Origin: Sciurus carolinensis
Taxonomy: Eukaryota; Chordata; Mammalia; Rodentia; Sciuridae
Direction: 5' to 3'
DNA: 64,000 nt
Assembly (NCBI RefSeq): GCF_902686445.1
Contig: NC_062213.1
Location: forward strand, 3,965,241 to 4,029,240
Part shown: positions 35,745 through 46,266 of the stretch, piece by piece
Position numbering within the stretch: position 1 is the stretch's first letter
Layout: each line of letters starts with the position of its first letter
Made by a program: the position numbers and the translations under genes
Notes under the pieces: generated by a model
Seen by the model: the letters and a program-made list of their open reading frames with translations, nothing else
What the model was told of the DNA's origin: nothing
The model's database searches: none

Positions 35745-36958
35745 GTATCTTCCCCTCTAGCAGTGCAGATCTGGGGTATTGCAGATTTCCCCCTATAGGC
35801 TTATAGTGGCCCTATAGGTTTCCAAAACCCTTTCTTTAAGGGGAGATCAATATTAGCAGTGCCCAATTCAGACACTATGCAATCCTAGACCAATTAGCCT
35901 CTATGAGGACAATATCAAAATTGTCATAATAAACAGAATGATTTCAAATATTATCTTCAGTAAAACAAACAGATTTGCAATAAGGTCTGCAGTTTCTAAT
36001 GGAGGACAAAGAGGATACAGAGGGATGTAGAATGTAGCTGTTAATGGGATAAGAAAAGAATATACAGAAGTTCTAGATAATAGGGTGAGAGTATAATCAA
36101 AAGAAATTGCATGTTAGCATGCAAAAAAGGGAGAAAGAGACTCTGAGGGAACAGGTAAACAAAAGGAAAAGAGAGCAAGAAATGTAAAGAAATAAAAACT
36201 TAAATTTTTTCCATAAGAGAAAAAAAAAATCTACAGTATAACAATCATATAGTAATAAAACCTCCCAGTCTTCAGTAGCCTGATACCTGAGAGGTACCTG
36301 ACAATGAGCTTCAAGCCTCCAGCAGGCATCTCAGGATGGAATTTGCCCCACCCAAATATCGGAGCTCTGGCTTCCAGGATTATCCAAGATGACCACTCTG
36401 GCTTCCAAATGTGTTGGCAAATGGGGAGCTGCAGCTCAGGGTGTGGCTGTGGTCAGCAGGAGGGCCTAGAGACGGGATGCGGTTGGTCAGGCAGGGGTCC
36501 TGGAGGTCGGGTGTGTTTGGTGTGGTTGTGGGATCCCGGAGCCTGGTTGCAATCAGTCGGTCTGGGGTCCTGGTGATAGGGCGCAGTCAGTTGGTCTGGG
36601 GGTCCTGGCGGCAGGGAGCAGTCAGTCGATGTGAGGGCCCCAGAGGCAGGGAGTGGTCAGTTGGGCTGAGGGATCCTGGAGATGGGGCTCAGTCAGTCCG
36701 GCCAGGAGTCCTACGGGGTCTGGCTTTTGTCTCAAAATGGCCGCGGCCACGTGTAATCAAACCTGCGGGTACTGTTGACAGTGAACTTCCAGGCAACAGC
36801 AGGTAGCTGGTGCTCCACTGGCGGTCGGCGATCAGTTTGCTGACTGCTGTCAGATGATTGGGAGGTGAACCAAGAAACAAATATCCTCTGCTTGAAACTG
36901 GAGTTACAGGCTGACAAGGAACTCAGCCTCCCTCTAGTCCGCCATCTTGGATCTCCCC
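35745..36958 (-). promoter_or_regulatory. L1 5' UTR with internal tandem repeats
   Basis: This is the 5' UTR of the antisense L1, expected to hold its internal promoter. It starts at the 'gatccaagatggcgg' 5' end, whose 'ccaagatggcgg' core matches the YY1-type motif common at L1 starts. It contains a tandem block of about 35-bp units (36,479-36,715 on the + strand) and then an AT-rich part leading to ORF1. The antisense (+) strand has an ATG-start open frame of 90 codons at 36,304-36,576 and an overlapping open frame without ATG at 36,411-36,806. Confidence 0.75.
36479..36715. repeat. Tandem repeat, about 6-7 imperfect units of about 35 bp
   Basis: Successive units on the + strand share the pattern 'cagtcagt-ggtctggggtcctgg-ggcaggg'. 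Examples begin near 36,555, 36,590, 36,625 and 36,658. The block lies inside the L1 5' UTR and recalls the monomeric promoters of mouse L1 families, although those units are about 200 bp. Confidence 0.75.
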
Positions 36959-36966
36959 TATTCTGC
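36959..36966. repeat. Target-site duplication, right copy (antisense L1)
   Basis: TATTCTGC directly follows the L1 5' end. The T-rich sequence after it also resembles the left flank. Confidence 0.85.
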
Positions 36967-37450
36967 TTTTTTTATGAGCAGGCTTTGTGTTGGGCAATTT
37001 TTCCCTGCTAGAGGCCAAGGTGGGTGCAGGTGTGGCTAAGCTGTGATGGTTGGTAGGTAAAGGCCAGAGGCACTTTGGACTCAGGAAGGGCTTTTGGGAT
37101 GAGGAGCTGTGTCACACAGTCCCTGCCTGGATAGCTTCTCCCATTCAGTTCATGCAGGCGGGACCCAGAACAGGATGCTGAAGGGGGAGACAGTGTGAAG
37201 GGAGTTCTTGGGAGTTGTGGCCCTGGTAGCCCTCTGCCAGCACCTGGTTACCTACTGCTGAACTCGAGTGAGCAGCAAGTGCCAGTCCCTGGGAGCAGGG
37301 CCCCCACAGACTTTGGGCCACTGTGGGGGGAGTGCCCTGGGCTTCCCGCTGCTTGGCTCTGCCTGTGCCCACTTTCCCTGTTGAGGTGAGAAGAAAGTGA
37401 AGGGAGACGTGAGGGGCGGTGCCTTGGAGAGCGCAGCTGGCACCAGCGTG

Positions 37451-37513
37451 GGATCGCATGTCCCTGAAACCAATCCAGTCTCGTTATTTTTTTCCCTTTA
37501 GTTCTAGGAATTG
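37451..37513 (+). repeat. Local imperfect repeat, copy 1
   Basis: 'ggatcgcatgtccctgaaaccaatccagtctcgttatt...tctaggaa' recurs with changes at 38,251-38,314. Confidence 0.65.
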
Positions 37514-38250
37514 GGACTGTGGATGTAGGAATTGTTTCTGAAGATGTGGCCCCTGAGTGTTGGCACCTACCCCTGGGTGTGCGTCCTGTGTATGCATGCA
37601 TGAGTTCTAGAAATTCCATTGCTAGTTCTTGGTTTTGCAAGACCGCGCCAGCCTTTTCCCCTACTCTGCTTCTCTGCTCCAGAGACCATTTGGGGGTGAA
37701 AGGAAGCTGAAGAGCCAGATGTGCAGGGTTGTGGGTAGGTGGTGAACCCCAGACCCTGTCTGGTGTGCACCCCAGGAAGAGGAGAGAGGGTGGGGTGCCA
37801 CTGCATGGCCTCCTAGGGGAGCTTCTCATGCCACCTCCTTAGGGACAGAGGACTGGGGCCCTGCGCTAGTTGGGCATCTCTCTGGCCTTGTGACAGTGGC
37901 AGCTGCATCCTGACTCCTGTCTCCAGGGTGGACCTGGACGGATGTTAGGGGCTGATGGACTCTTCTCCTGGCCTTCCTGGAGTCTCTACCTGCTTTCTTG
38001 GTTCTCAATATGCTTTTTTCCCTAAAGAACTCTTAAGGAAAGTCTCACTCCTTTTGTTTAGAGAAAAACTTGGGAGGTGATTTAGAATAGTGCAGGGGTC
38101 AGACTCCCTCCCAGTGTACCTTTAGGGGTTCAGTGCAAATGAAAACACAGGGCCCTTTATTAAAAAAGTATCAGGAATTTGTATACAGCAAGCGCCAAGC
38201 ATGTAGCAAATATGGGGCCTCCAAACATGGGGCTGCTGTTGCTGCTGCAT

Positions 38251-38314
38251 GGATTGCCTGTTCCTGAAGCCAGCCCAGCCTCGTTATGTTTTCCCTTCAA
38301 TTCTAGGAAATTGT
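38251..38314 (+). repeat. Local imperfect repeat, copy 2
   Basis: 'ggattgcctgttcctgaagccagcccagcctcgttatg...tctaggaa' matches the copy 800 bp upstream. Confidence 0.65.
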
Positions 38315-38399
38315 CGAGGCTTCTTATTAGGAAAATACTTCTGTGTGTGGGGAGAGGCTGGAGCACTTTGCCCACAGATTCTCATAGCTGTTTGGAACT

Positions 38400-38515
38400 G
38401 ATGCTGCAAGTGTTGCTCTCCTCCCTGTTCACCAGCGGGAAAATTTAGACTGGATACAAATTACCTGCCCTGGGCGGGAGAGCTAGTAGGTGGCAGAGTG
38501 CCGTCTCCATCCGTG
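38400..38515 (-). mobile_element. MIR SINE relic (antisense)
   Basis: 'gcgggaaaatttagactggatacaaattacctgccctgggcgggagagctagtaggtggcagagtg' is the MIR core reversed. Confidence 0.55.
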
Positions 38516-39264
38516 ACTTGATGCCCAGGGAGTTGTTCCAATGTGATGCGGCTCCTCACAGGGGTGATGGCACTTGCTCACCTTGGTGGAGGTGACTTCA
38601 TGGCTGATGTAAGGGTGTTTTTCTGAGCTCTAACAGAAGGTTCAGCCATGGTGCACATCATTTGCGGTCGTGATCGGGAGCTCTCCTGCCAGGTGGGTCC
38701 TTGTGGTGTGGTGGACAGAGCTTGTCAGCACTAGAACTGCTGGCTGCTGCTGGTCCTGGCATGCCAGCATGGAGTAAGGAGGGCTGGTACGGAGGGTCTT
38801 TAGTAGTTACCAACTCCTGTGCCTTCCTGATCTTTCTATGACAGAGTATTGAGGAACGGCATGTGCTTTGACACAGGGTGGGCTGGACCACCTTCTTCCA
38901 AACAAAAATAACTTACCACATAAATGTAAATCATTCCTTCCAGTATCCCAGAGCATGATTTAAAAAATGATGTTTTTTGACTGCAGAGAAAATGATTCCT
39001 TAGCACAGGCATAGTGACTTATTTTAAAAAGCAGTGACTTTCTCACCTGTGGTGAGGAACCGTCAGGGCCCTACAGACGCCTGCAGGTCAGGGGCACTGT
39101 GAGGGGCGGTAGGGGCCATGCTGTGTTCTGGGTGCTCATGTGTGTGAGGATGGAAGGTGAGCCCTGCAGTGGCTTCACAGAGGATCCTGGGCTTGTTCAG
39201 GGTGGTCAGGCAGGTGTGGTGAAGGAGAAAGGGTCTGCAGCCATTGAGGGGGCAGCGTAGGGGA

Positions 39265-39370
39265 AGCGCTTGGGTTTCAGAGCCAGGAGGACTTGAGTTT
39301 GAATTGCAGCTCCCATTTATCAAGTGGGCAGGGGTTTTCCATTTTGTAGAATGAGAATAACAGGTGTTCT
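39265..39370 (+). mobile_element. MIR SINE relic
   Basis: 'tttcagagccaggaggacttgagtttgaattgcagctccc' is followed by a deleted middle and then 'ttttgtagaatgagaataac'. Confidence 0.5.
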
Positions 39371-39974
39371 AATGACCCAGTAGAGTGTGGTCATTGACTG
39401 TGCTGTCCAGGGCTCACGCTCAGCCAGTGCACAGCTCTGCCAGTGTTTGTGCACTAACTCACCTGGCGGCCTTGTCATTGGTCTATGCAATTGCAAGATG
39501 CCAGGCCTGGTTAGTTGTCACAGACGTGGGAGAGCTGGTCTTAATCTCTGTGCAGGGTGTCTGGTACAAAGTGGGACAAAAGCTATAGCTTGGAAATATG
39601 ATGTGAAATCTCCATGAAGGTTGGAGAATTCTGGTCAACAAGTCTTGCACCTGCTCTAGAAAGAGCCCTGCATGGCCTTGAGCTGCCTGTGCCAGGTCTA
39701 GATACCCCTTTGATGTCAGAGTCCTGGGCTGAATCCCTGTTGGCTGCACTTGCCAGGGGCAGGCTTCCTAGGCAAACTACCTAACCCATTTGGCTTGTGA
39801 GCGCCTGCCTTGTACTGCTGTGGCCTTGACACCCATGTCAAGAGTAAGGAGGTAGCCTGCTTGGACATGCCTTCCACCTGACACCTGCCAGCATGCCCCT
39901 TGATCTTGAGTTCCCTCTGGTCCCCTGATGTGGTGCCTCAGGTGGAGGGGCAATGGAAGTGGGGATGGGCACTC

Positions 39975-40200
39975 TACTGGTTTTCCATAGCTTTGTGACA
40001 AATTTCTGCAATTTACCTAGTGGCTCAAAATATTTCCAGCATCTTTCTCACCACATGGGTCAGGAGTTTCAGTTGGTCCTTGCTGAATCTCGTCACCGGA
40101 TCCTCATCTGAAGGCTCCACTGGGGAGTGGTCTGTTTTGAAGGTTCCCCAGGTTGGTCTTCCTTCAGTGCTTCAAGGTTGCGTGACTAGCTGTCAACAGG
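39975..40200 (+). repeat. Old dispersed repeat, family not named
   Basis: 'ttccatagctttgtgacaaatttctgcaatttacctagtggctcaaaa' resembles the common mammalian repeat text 'tgacaaattaccacaaacttagtggcttaaaac'. It is very decayed. Confidence 0.35.
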
Positions 40201-40942
40201 GACTGCTCTCTGCTTCTAGAGGCCACCCCTACGTATACCCTTGCAGGAGGGGTCTCAACCCCACTGGAGACACAGCCAGTTGGATCAACCTGTCTGGGAA
40301 GCCCTTTTGGCTAACTCAGAGGCAACTGGTAGGGACCTTAGTTGCACCTGCACAACCCCTTCACTACTGTTACGCGACATCACCTCATGCGATGTCTGCG
40401 CTCCAGGGAGGGTTTGCACCGGGCATGTATGCTGAGCTTTGGGGCCAGGGTCGTTTCACAGTTCTGCCTCTGAACTGCAGTGGCCTGGAGTTAAAAGAAG
40501 GAGAAACCACACTCTTCTCTCTTGGTCTCAGGGGCACAGGGAAATCATGCTTTGTGCCCTTGACCCTGCTGCCATCTGCCGGCATTGCCAGCCTCTGGAC
40601 CAGTGCCATGTGTGTAGTAGCTTGTGACCCAGTGCCAAGGGTGGCGCCCTCGGGATGGAGCTTGGCTCCATGAAGTCCTTCCCTGTGGAGGTTGGCACTG
40701 TCTCAGTGCCACCTGCTGAATGCCCTGGGAAACGTCCTCCATGGTGCATCAGAGTGGCAGTGATGGTGGACTTTACAGTGATTCAGAGGGCTGGTGTCAA
40801 AACCAGCTTTGGATTGTTCCTCTTGAGGTGATAATGAGGTCCAAGGGGATCTTACTGGACGAGTGCGTTGCCAGAGGGTACCTGACACCTGAAGAAAGCA
40901 CAGAGGTGCTGACTAACCTGTGGATTCTTTTGTGCTCTGTAG

Positions 40943-41028
40943 ATTTCCAGTGGGTTCAAGGAGACGTGTGTGAGGTTCAGCTGATGGTGTACAACCCAAT
41001 GCCGTTCGAGCTCCGCGTTGAGAACATG
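40943..41028 (+). CDS. TRAPPC9: TRAPPC9 internal coding exon C (start of Ig-like module)
   Basis: This 86-bp exon encodes the start of an immunoglobulin-like beta-sandwich module of TRAPPC9. The peptide begins [20 protein letters not shown] and ends FELRVENM. The pattern of alternating hydrophobic residues with the 'NPMPFELRV' turn is the usual first strands of the Trs120-type Ig folds. The acceptor is a good pyrimidine tract ending gctctgtag (40934-40942). The donor is aacatg/gtatgc. AT completes the Asp codon opened in exon B, and the exon ends exactly on a codon boundary. The upstream intron stays open in this frame back to about 40720, and an antisense ID SINE lies only about 70 bp downstream; both are noted as findings. 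Confidence 0.95.
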
Positions 41029-41100
41029 GTATGCTCTGCCAAACATTTGGCCTTTTGGGCTAAAAACACCAATCTATCATTAAGATACATTTTTTAAAGT

Positions 41101-41214
41101 ATATTTTTTGTAACTTTATTTTGTTTATTTATTTTTATGTCTTGCTGAGGATTGAACCCAGTGCATCAGATGTGCTAATCAAGTGCTCTACTACTGAGCC
41201 ACAATCCCAGCCCC
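41101..41214 (-). mobile_element. ID SINE (antisense) near exon C
   Basis: The T-rich part is followed by 'cttgctgaggattgaacccagtgcatcagatgtgctaatcaagtgctctactactgagccacaatcccagcccc'-type antisense ID sequence, about 70 bp after the exon C donor. Confidence 0.9.
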
Positions 41215-42414
41215 TGAAATACATTTTTACTTAATATTTGACATATACATCCTGTGACTTTTTTTTTCCATTTTGCCAGAGATTATGAGCTTATTGTGAG
41301 TGAAGACCACATTTTGTCATTTTTGTGTCTTTCTTTATGCTTGGTACTCAGTGAACATTTGAATCCATAAACAGAGCTCTGATTTGCACACCAACTGAGC
41401 TTAGCCAATGGGATATGATTTGAAGTTACCTGAGGCCGGCACAGATTCCGATGTCTGCGTTCTGCCTGCTCGATAACAGCAGCAGCTTTCCATGGCTGCA
41501 GGGTGACTGGATGATCAGGGCCCAGGGCAGAATGAGCAGGAGGCAGGAGAGTGGGCTGTTATACTGCTGCTGTGTGGGTCTCAGTTTGCCATCCCGACAT
41601 GTTCCTGAGCCCAGTGCAGGCTCTCAGAGGCTCGCTTGCAGGTGGGTGTCCCTGGAAATGCTCAGCCCCTGCCCCGGGAGGAGCCCCTCCCGCCCCTCCC
41701 ACTCGGGTTTGACCTCAACCTTTGCTGTGCTGCCTGTGGTGCTGCTGTCTGGTGCTGACGTGAAAGGGCTGTGTGGCCACTGAGGAGCGGTCCCACCTGG
41801 CACAGGGTAGGCCGCAGCTCTCCATGCAGTGCTGAGCTGCGTCCCTGCCAGGCGTAGGCTGGGAGGCCTGGACGTGGAGGGGCGTGCCTGGTGTAGAGTT
41901 GGGGCTTCCTGGAGACGAGACTCTTTGGTAGTCATGCTTCCTGCCTGAGTTTCCCAAACCTGCCCAAGTGCTGAGAGACCCCCAGCAGCTCCAGCCTGGC
42001 TCTGGGCCTTCCCTTCCCCACCTCTTGGCTGGGACAGGCCTCTGCAGTGTGTCCTGCTTCTGGTCTGGTCAGGAAATGTCAGTGTTTACAGAATTTCCCC
42101 CGATGGTTAAAGTGGCAGCCCTGATACTCTTTCTCACACATTTAAAAAAAAAAAGTGTCTTTCATTTTTATCTGGCTTAAAAGTAATATGTGTTTATTAT
42201 GAACATTTAGAAATAATAAAGAATAAAATAAAGTAAAAAGATCCATTTGGAGATTTCCCACAAATCATGGCCAAAATTTCAGAACCTGAATTGTGAAATA
42301 TTTCAACCATATGAAACATTACAGGGGGTCATAACACACATCTGTCCATCATCCACATGAACAATTATTAATAGTTGGCCATACTGCTTTAGCGGTTTGC
42401 AAAGGAAATAAGAG

Positions 42415-42640
42415 AAGCCAGGCGCAGTGGGGTATGCCTGTAATCCCAGGGGCTCAGGTACTGGAGGCAGGAGGATCGCAAGCCAGCCTCAGGAACTTTG
42501 TGAGGCTCTAAGCAACTTGGCGAGACCCTGTCTCAAAATAAAAAAATGAAGTGGGCTGAGGATGTGACTCCGTGGTTAAGTGGCCCTGGGTTAAAAAAAA
42601 AAAAAATCCCTGGTACTAATAAAATAAAATAAAGACATAA
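42415..42640 (+). mobile_element. B1-dID SINE (sense)
   Basis: The B1 half 'gccaggcgcagtggggtatgcctgtaatcccagg' has a small insertion relative to other copies. The ID half follows (gggctgaggatgtgactccgtggttaag) and has an internal A run. Confidence 0.9.
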
Positions 42641-42819
42641 AAGAAATGCTAAAATATTCTGCCAGGGACAATCTAATTGTTTTTTCTGCTTCTACCCCCG
42701 CCAACACTGTCCACCCCTGAATCATTTCACAGCTCTGGTCAAAATCCAGGCACTAGGTGCACTCTGTGTCAGAGTGTCCTTGCTTCTGGGTGCTGTCTGT
42801 GAACGAGTTGGAAAAGTGT

Positions 42820-43055
42820 GCATACACACATATGCTTGCATTTGTACACACGTACCTCTGCTTGCATGCACACACACTCCCTATACTTACATTTGTATCC
42901 ACACACTCACTTCTGTGCATACACACTTTTATTTGCATACTCACCTCTGCACACACTTTATACTTACATTTGTATCTGCCCATTCTCCTCTGTGCGTGCG
43001 CACACACATACACACACACCCACACACATACTCTTACATTTATGTTTGTACACAC
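42820..43055. repeat. CA-rich minisatellite
   Basis: Loosely repeated units mix 'cacacac' runs with 'acttacatttgtat' (three copies: near 42,886, 42,961 and 43,032) and 'acctctgc' or 'acttctgtgcata' steps. It ends about 145 bp before exon D. Confidence 0.75.
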
Positions 43056-43200
43056 CATCTCTGAAGCTTCTGGGTTTTTATGAATTCCTGACAGTCCTGG
43101 GTGTACTTGTAGAAGCATGTGCCTCAAGGTTCCTTCAGACCTGATCATCCACGATGGGCTTGGGCTGGGCCTGCTCATGATGCGCCTCCTTTGCTTTTAG

Positions 43201-43327
43201 GGGCTCCTCACCAGTGGAGTGGAGTTCGAGTCTCTGCCTGCTGCACTTTCCCTTCCTGCAGAATCTGGTCTGTACCCAGTGACACTCGTTGGGGTCCCGC
43301 AGACAACTGGAACGATTACTGTGAATG
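43201..43327 (+). CDS. TRAPPC9: TRAPPC9 internal coding exon D (Ig-like module)
   Basis: This 127-bp exon continues the Ig-like domain begun in exon C. The peptide starts [20 protein letters not shown] and ends [11 protein letters not shown], and is essentially the mammalian TRAPPC9 sequence. The acceptor is ctcctttgcttttag (ending 43200) and the donor is aatg/gtaagg, a near-consensus site. The exon starts on a codon boundary and ends with the G of a Gly codon completed by exon E. A CA-rich minisatellite ends about 145 bp upstream, close to where the branch point and pyrimidine tract should lie, but the acceptor itself is intact. No frameshift or stop. Confidence 0.95.
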
Positions 43328-43907
43328 GTAAGGAGACTTCCTCTCTGGTTCTGCTTGCCGAGTGCTGCTGAGCTTTCGCATCACTTTGTTGAGGCCTAGA
43401 ACTGATCACCTGTCCTCTAGTCCTCACCGTGAGAAGATAAGGATGAGACGGCGTTTCTGTGGATGAGACCTGGGAAGAGCTGGGGTCGAGTGTGTAGTGG
43501 TGTGGTGGCTGTGCTCCTGCTGGCAGGTCATCCTGTCCCTCCCCACCCGCACCACTTTGCCTTCGGTGGTCCTCTGGGGGTCTCCAGACACGTGCTCAGC
43601 TTCTCCCACTGCGCTCGGGAGGCTGTGACGTCTCCTTGCTGTGGCCTCCTTGTTTGCCCTTGGAGTTGTGCGTGCATCTTGGATCCACTTCTCCCCTCCC
43701 AGTGGTTCGTCACTTCCTGCATCCCAGATCTAGCCCAGGCCACTTCACCAAAACTCCTGTCCCCCAGCCACTGGTGGTTTTTAGTTTTCTCTGACTGAAT
43801 CCAGGGCCTACTTTTCAGTTTTTTTTTTTTTCTAACCTGACTCTCAGAGGCCACCCTTCCTACAGGAAGAGCTCTGCTCGGGCTTTGGTGACCCACACTC
43901 TCTGGAT

Positions 43908-43966
43908 TTGGTTGTTGCCATGGTGCACGCTAGGCAAGTGCTCCACCGCTGAGCTGTGTCCCTGCC
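43908..43966 (-). mobile_element. ID SINE fragment (antisense)
   Basis: 'catggtgcacgctaggcaagtgctccaccgctgagctgtgtccc' is the ID head in reverse; the rest is missing or unrecognisable. Confidence 0.6.
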
Positions 43967-45631
43967 TCCTTTGGGTTTTCTGCTGCCTCTCAGGCTCTTG
44001 CGTCTTGGTCTCTTCACATACCATGTGTCAAACCAGAACCACTGCCTCTCCTCCCCAAAGTGGCACCTTCCCCTGAGGCCCCATCCCAGTGACGGTGTCA
44101 CCATAGCCAGTTGCCCTCGCAAGCTTCTTGGGAGTTGTCCCCAGTGCCCCACCTCTGCCGTGCCCTGGACTGCCTGTCTCCTGAATAGGTGAGCCCAGCC
44201 ACTTCCTTTCCTGCAGATCACCACCCCCTTGCAGGGCTTCCCCCGGTGCGTTGGGCCTGCTGTTCCTGCCCACGGGCCTGCTTGCTACCAGGTCTGTCTT
44301 GCAGGCTGCAGCCCAGGCCTTCTGTGGGGTGCCCGTGCCCTGCCATGCCAGGCCTTATTTGCTGGCCTTTTTTGGTGGCCATGCCTGTCTCACCCAGCAG
44401 CACCCTAGTGTCTGGTGTGGAGCCCCTCACACCAGGGGGAAGGTGCGGTCTGCCGGGCAAGGGAGGCCAGGGCAGCAGTAGTCACAGGCTGCGTGTGTTG
44501 CGGAGGCATCAGGATGGAGCCCAGCACGTGGAGGTAGGACTGGGCGTGGGGAGGTCGGCAGAGGCCTGTCAGAGCAAGTGACTGGGAATTACCCAAATGA
44601 ACGGGAGTGGGCAGTGGAGAGGCAGGGGCTGGTAAGCAGGGTGCAGAGAGGGGGTCTTGGGCAGAGAGAACAGCTGGTCTAGAGACTGGTGGTAGGGCAG
44701 ACAGGGTCTCACTCAGGGAGCCCGGGTGACCAGGAGGTCAGGGCAGGGGTGGTGGTGACGGGGCTGGAAGGTTGATAGAGGGCAGCCCCAGGGGACCTTG
44801 GGAGTCACCCTGAAGGGTGCTGCCTGCTGCCTTGAAAGGGGCAAGGGTGCTGTGGCAGGAGTGCAGGAGCCGGTGGGGACAATTCAGCCTGGAAAGCTGT
44901 GTAGAGAAGGAGAGCCAGGGCTGATGTGTACCAGTGAGCCCGCGGCCTCCAGGTGACCCCCGTGTCTGTAACGGTGAGGGTGGGGCCCCCGGATGACCCC
45001 TCCCGGTGTCCATCCTTGGTGTCAACTTGTGTGCACTTCTGTCCCTCAGACTTGGCCGGAAGGGCTGGCTGTGTTATCTGACATCCTCATGGGCCACTAG
45101 CACGTATTTGTCATTAGACTTGGGGTTTATAAGGCAGTTGTTTTAAGCAATAGGTAAGAAAAGGGAAAAGCCTGTAATTAGGAATTGTAAAATAATGGTT
45201 GCTTAGCAGACAAAACCATACCATATCAAGTTCTGCAGAGAGAAGAGTGTGGGGGCATTGGTGGCATGGGGGTTTCTGGGTAGGAAACTGTTTGCCAGTG
45301 AAAGAAGCCTTTAAGAACTCACCACAGAGAGGGGCGAGCCCAGAGAGCATGGCGGCTGGGTGTCCCGTGAGTGGGGAGAGAACCTGAAGCTGCTGGGGAG
45401 GGCTGATTCTGGCAGGGCTGGCCTGGTTTGCTTCTGAGCAAGTAGTTGGCTTCTCCCTTTGGAGATCTGTGCATCCCAGCACGGTGTGCAGGGAAGGTGT
45501 TGCCCTGGGCATTGGGCTCTGGGTGCTGTTTAATCTTGTTGCATAGTGAAGTTGTTTTTGATAGCGGCCTCAAAATTTCAAAGGCCATTTTAAAGGTTTG
45601 CTTAAACAAATTTGAGGGCTTATCTAACCAA

Positions 45632-45663
45632 CATTTTTTTTTTTTTTTTTGCGGGGGGGGTGG
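45632..45663. repeat. T run followed by G run
   Basis: About 18 T, then gc, then about 8 G. It is a simple repeat with no attached SINE body that I can see. Confidence 0.7.
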
Positions 45664-46113
45664 CTTGGGAAATTTGCTTATCTTAAGTGATAGTACTTGT
45701 ATATATGGCAGATTTGCCGTATCACATAACAGCTATAATAGCAGTAATTGGCTCTTGAACTTTCATCCTCAACAGAAGGTTTTGAAGCATTTTTCAGATA
45801 CTCATTAAGTCACATTATGCCCTGCAAAGGCATATTAACTATCATTCTCATTTTGGAGATGGAGAAATCTGAAAAGCAAATTAGTAAAGGAATGAGATAC
45901 TGATTAGGTTCTGGAGATTTCTAGTTTGCAGGGACCTTTACATCTGCCCTGCATTTGGACCTGGTCAGCAGTGAAATAGGACACAGGTGCCATTATCAGC
46001 TGCATCGAGGGTCCCAGGTGGAGGGGCAGTGGCAGACCAGGCCTCAGGGCTGGGCGCCTGCGTTGTCCTCACTGCAGCTCTGGGTGGGCTGTGGGCCTTG
46101 CCAGGAGGTGTGA

Positions 46114-46266
<153 letters not shown>

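Larger units (their letters stand above)
30663..36958 (-). mobile_element. Nearly full-length antisense L1 retrotransposon with 8-bp target-site duplication
   Basis: This is an L1 LINE of about 6.3 kb inserted opposite to TRAPPC9. On its own strand it runs from a 5' UTR beginning 'ggggagatccaagatggcgg' (36,958 downward), through ORF1 (about 35,744-34,739) and ORF2 (about 34,683-30,945), to a short 3' UTR and a poly(A) tail seen as a T run at 30,664-30,675. It is flanked by the direct repeat TATTCTGC (30,655-30,662 and 36,959-36,966), which marks the target-site duplication. Both ORFs are broken by frameshifts, so it is not autonomous, but long open segments remain and suggest moderate age. 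It is younger than the sense copy at 11.9-18.7 kb. Confidence 0.95.
30083..40942 (+). other. TRAPPC9: TRAPPC9 intron B-C
   Basis: This intron of about 10.9 kb is more than half taken up by one antisense nearly full-length L1 (30,663-36,958). Downstream of the L1 (37.0-40.9 kb) is mostly unique sequence with MIR-like relics, a 63-bp local repeat pair and an unnamed old repeat near 40.0 kb. A short TG-rich, loosely repetitive stretch lies at about 30,185-30,320. Confidence 0.85.
41029..43200 (+). other. TRAPPC9: TRAPPC9 intron C-D
   Basis: This 2.2-kb intron holds an antisense ID SINE close to exon C, an L2/MIR-like tail (about 41,275-41,375), an AT-rich old LINE-like piece (about 42,170-42,310), a sense B1-dID (42,415-42,640) and a CA-rich minisatellite (42,820-43,055). 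Confidence 0.85.

Noticed and set aside
42753..43178. Cys/Val-rich and His/Thr-rich open frames of 96 to 141 codons
   Set aside because: They are translations of the CA-rich minisatellite on both strands.
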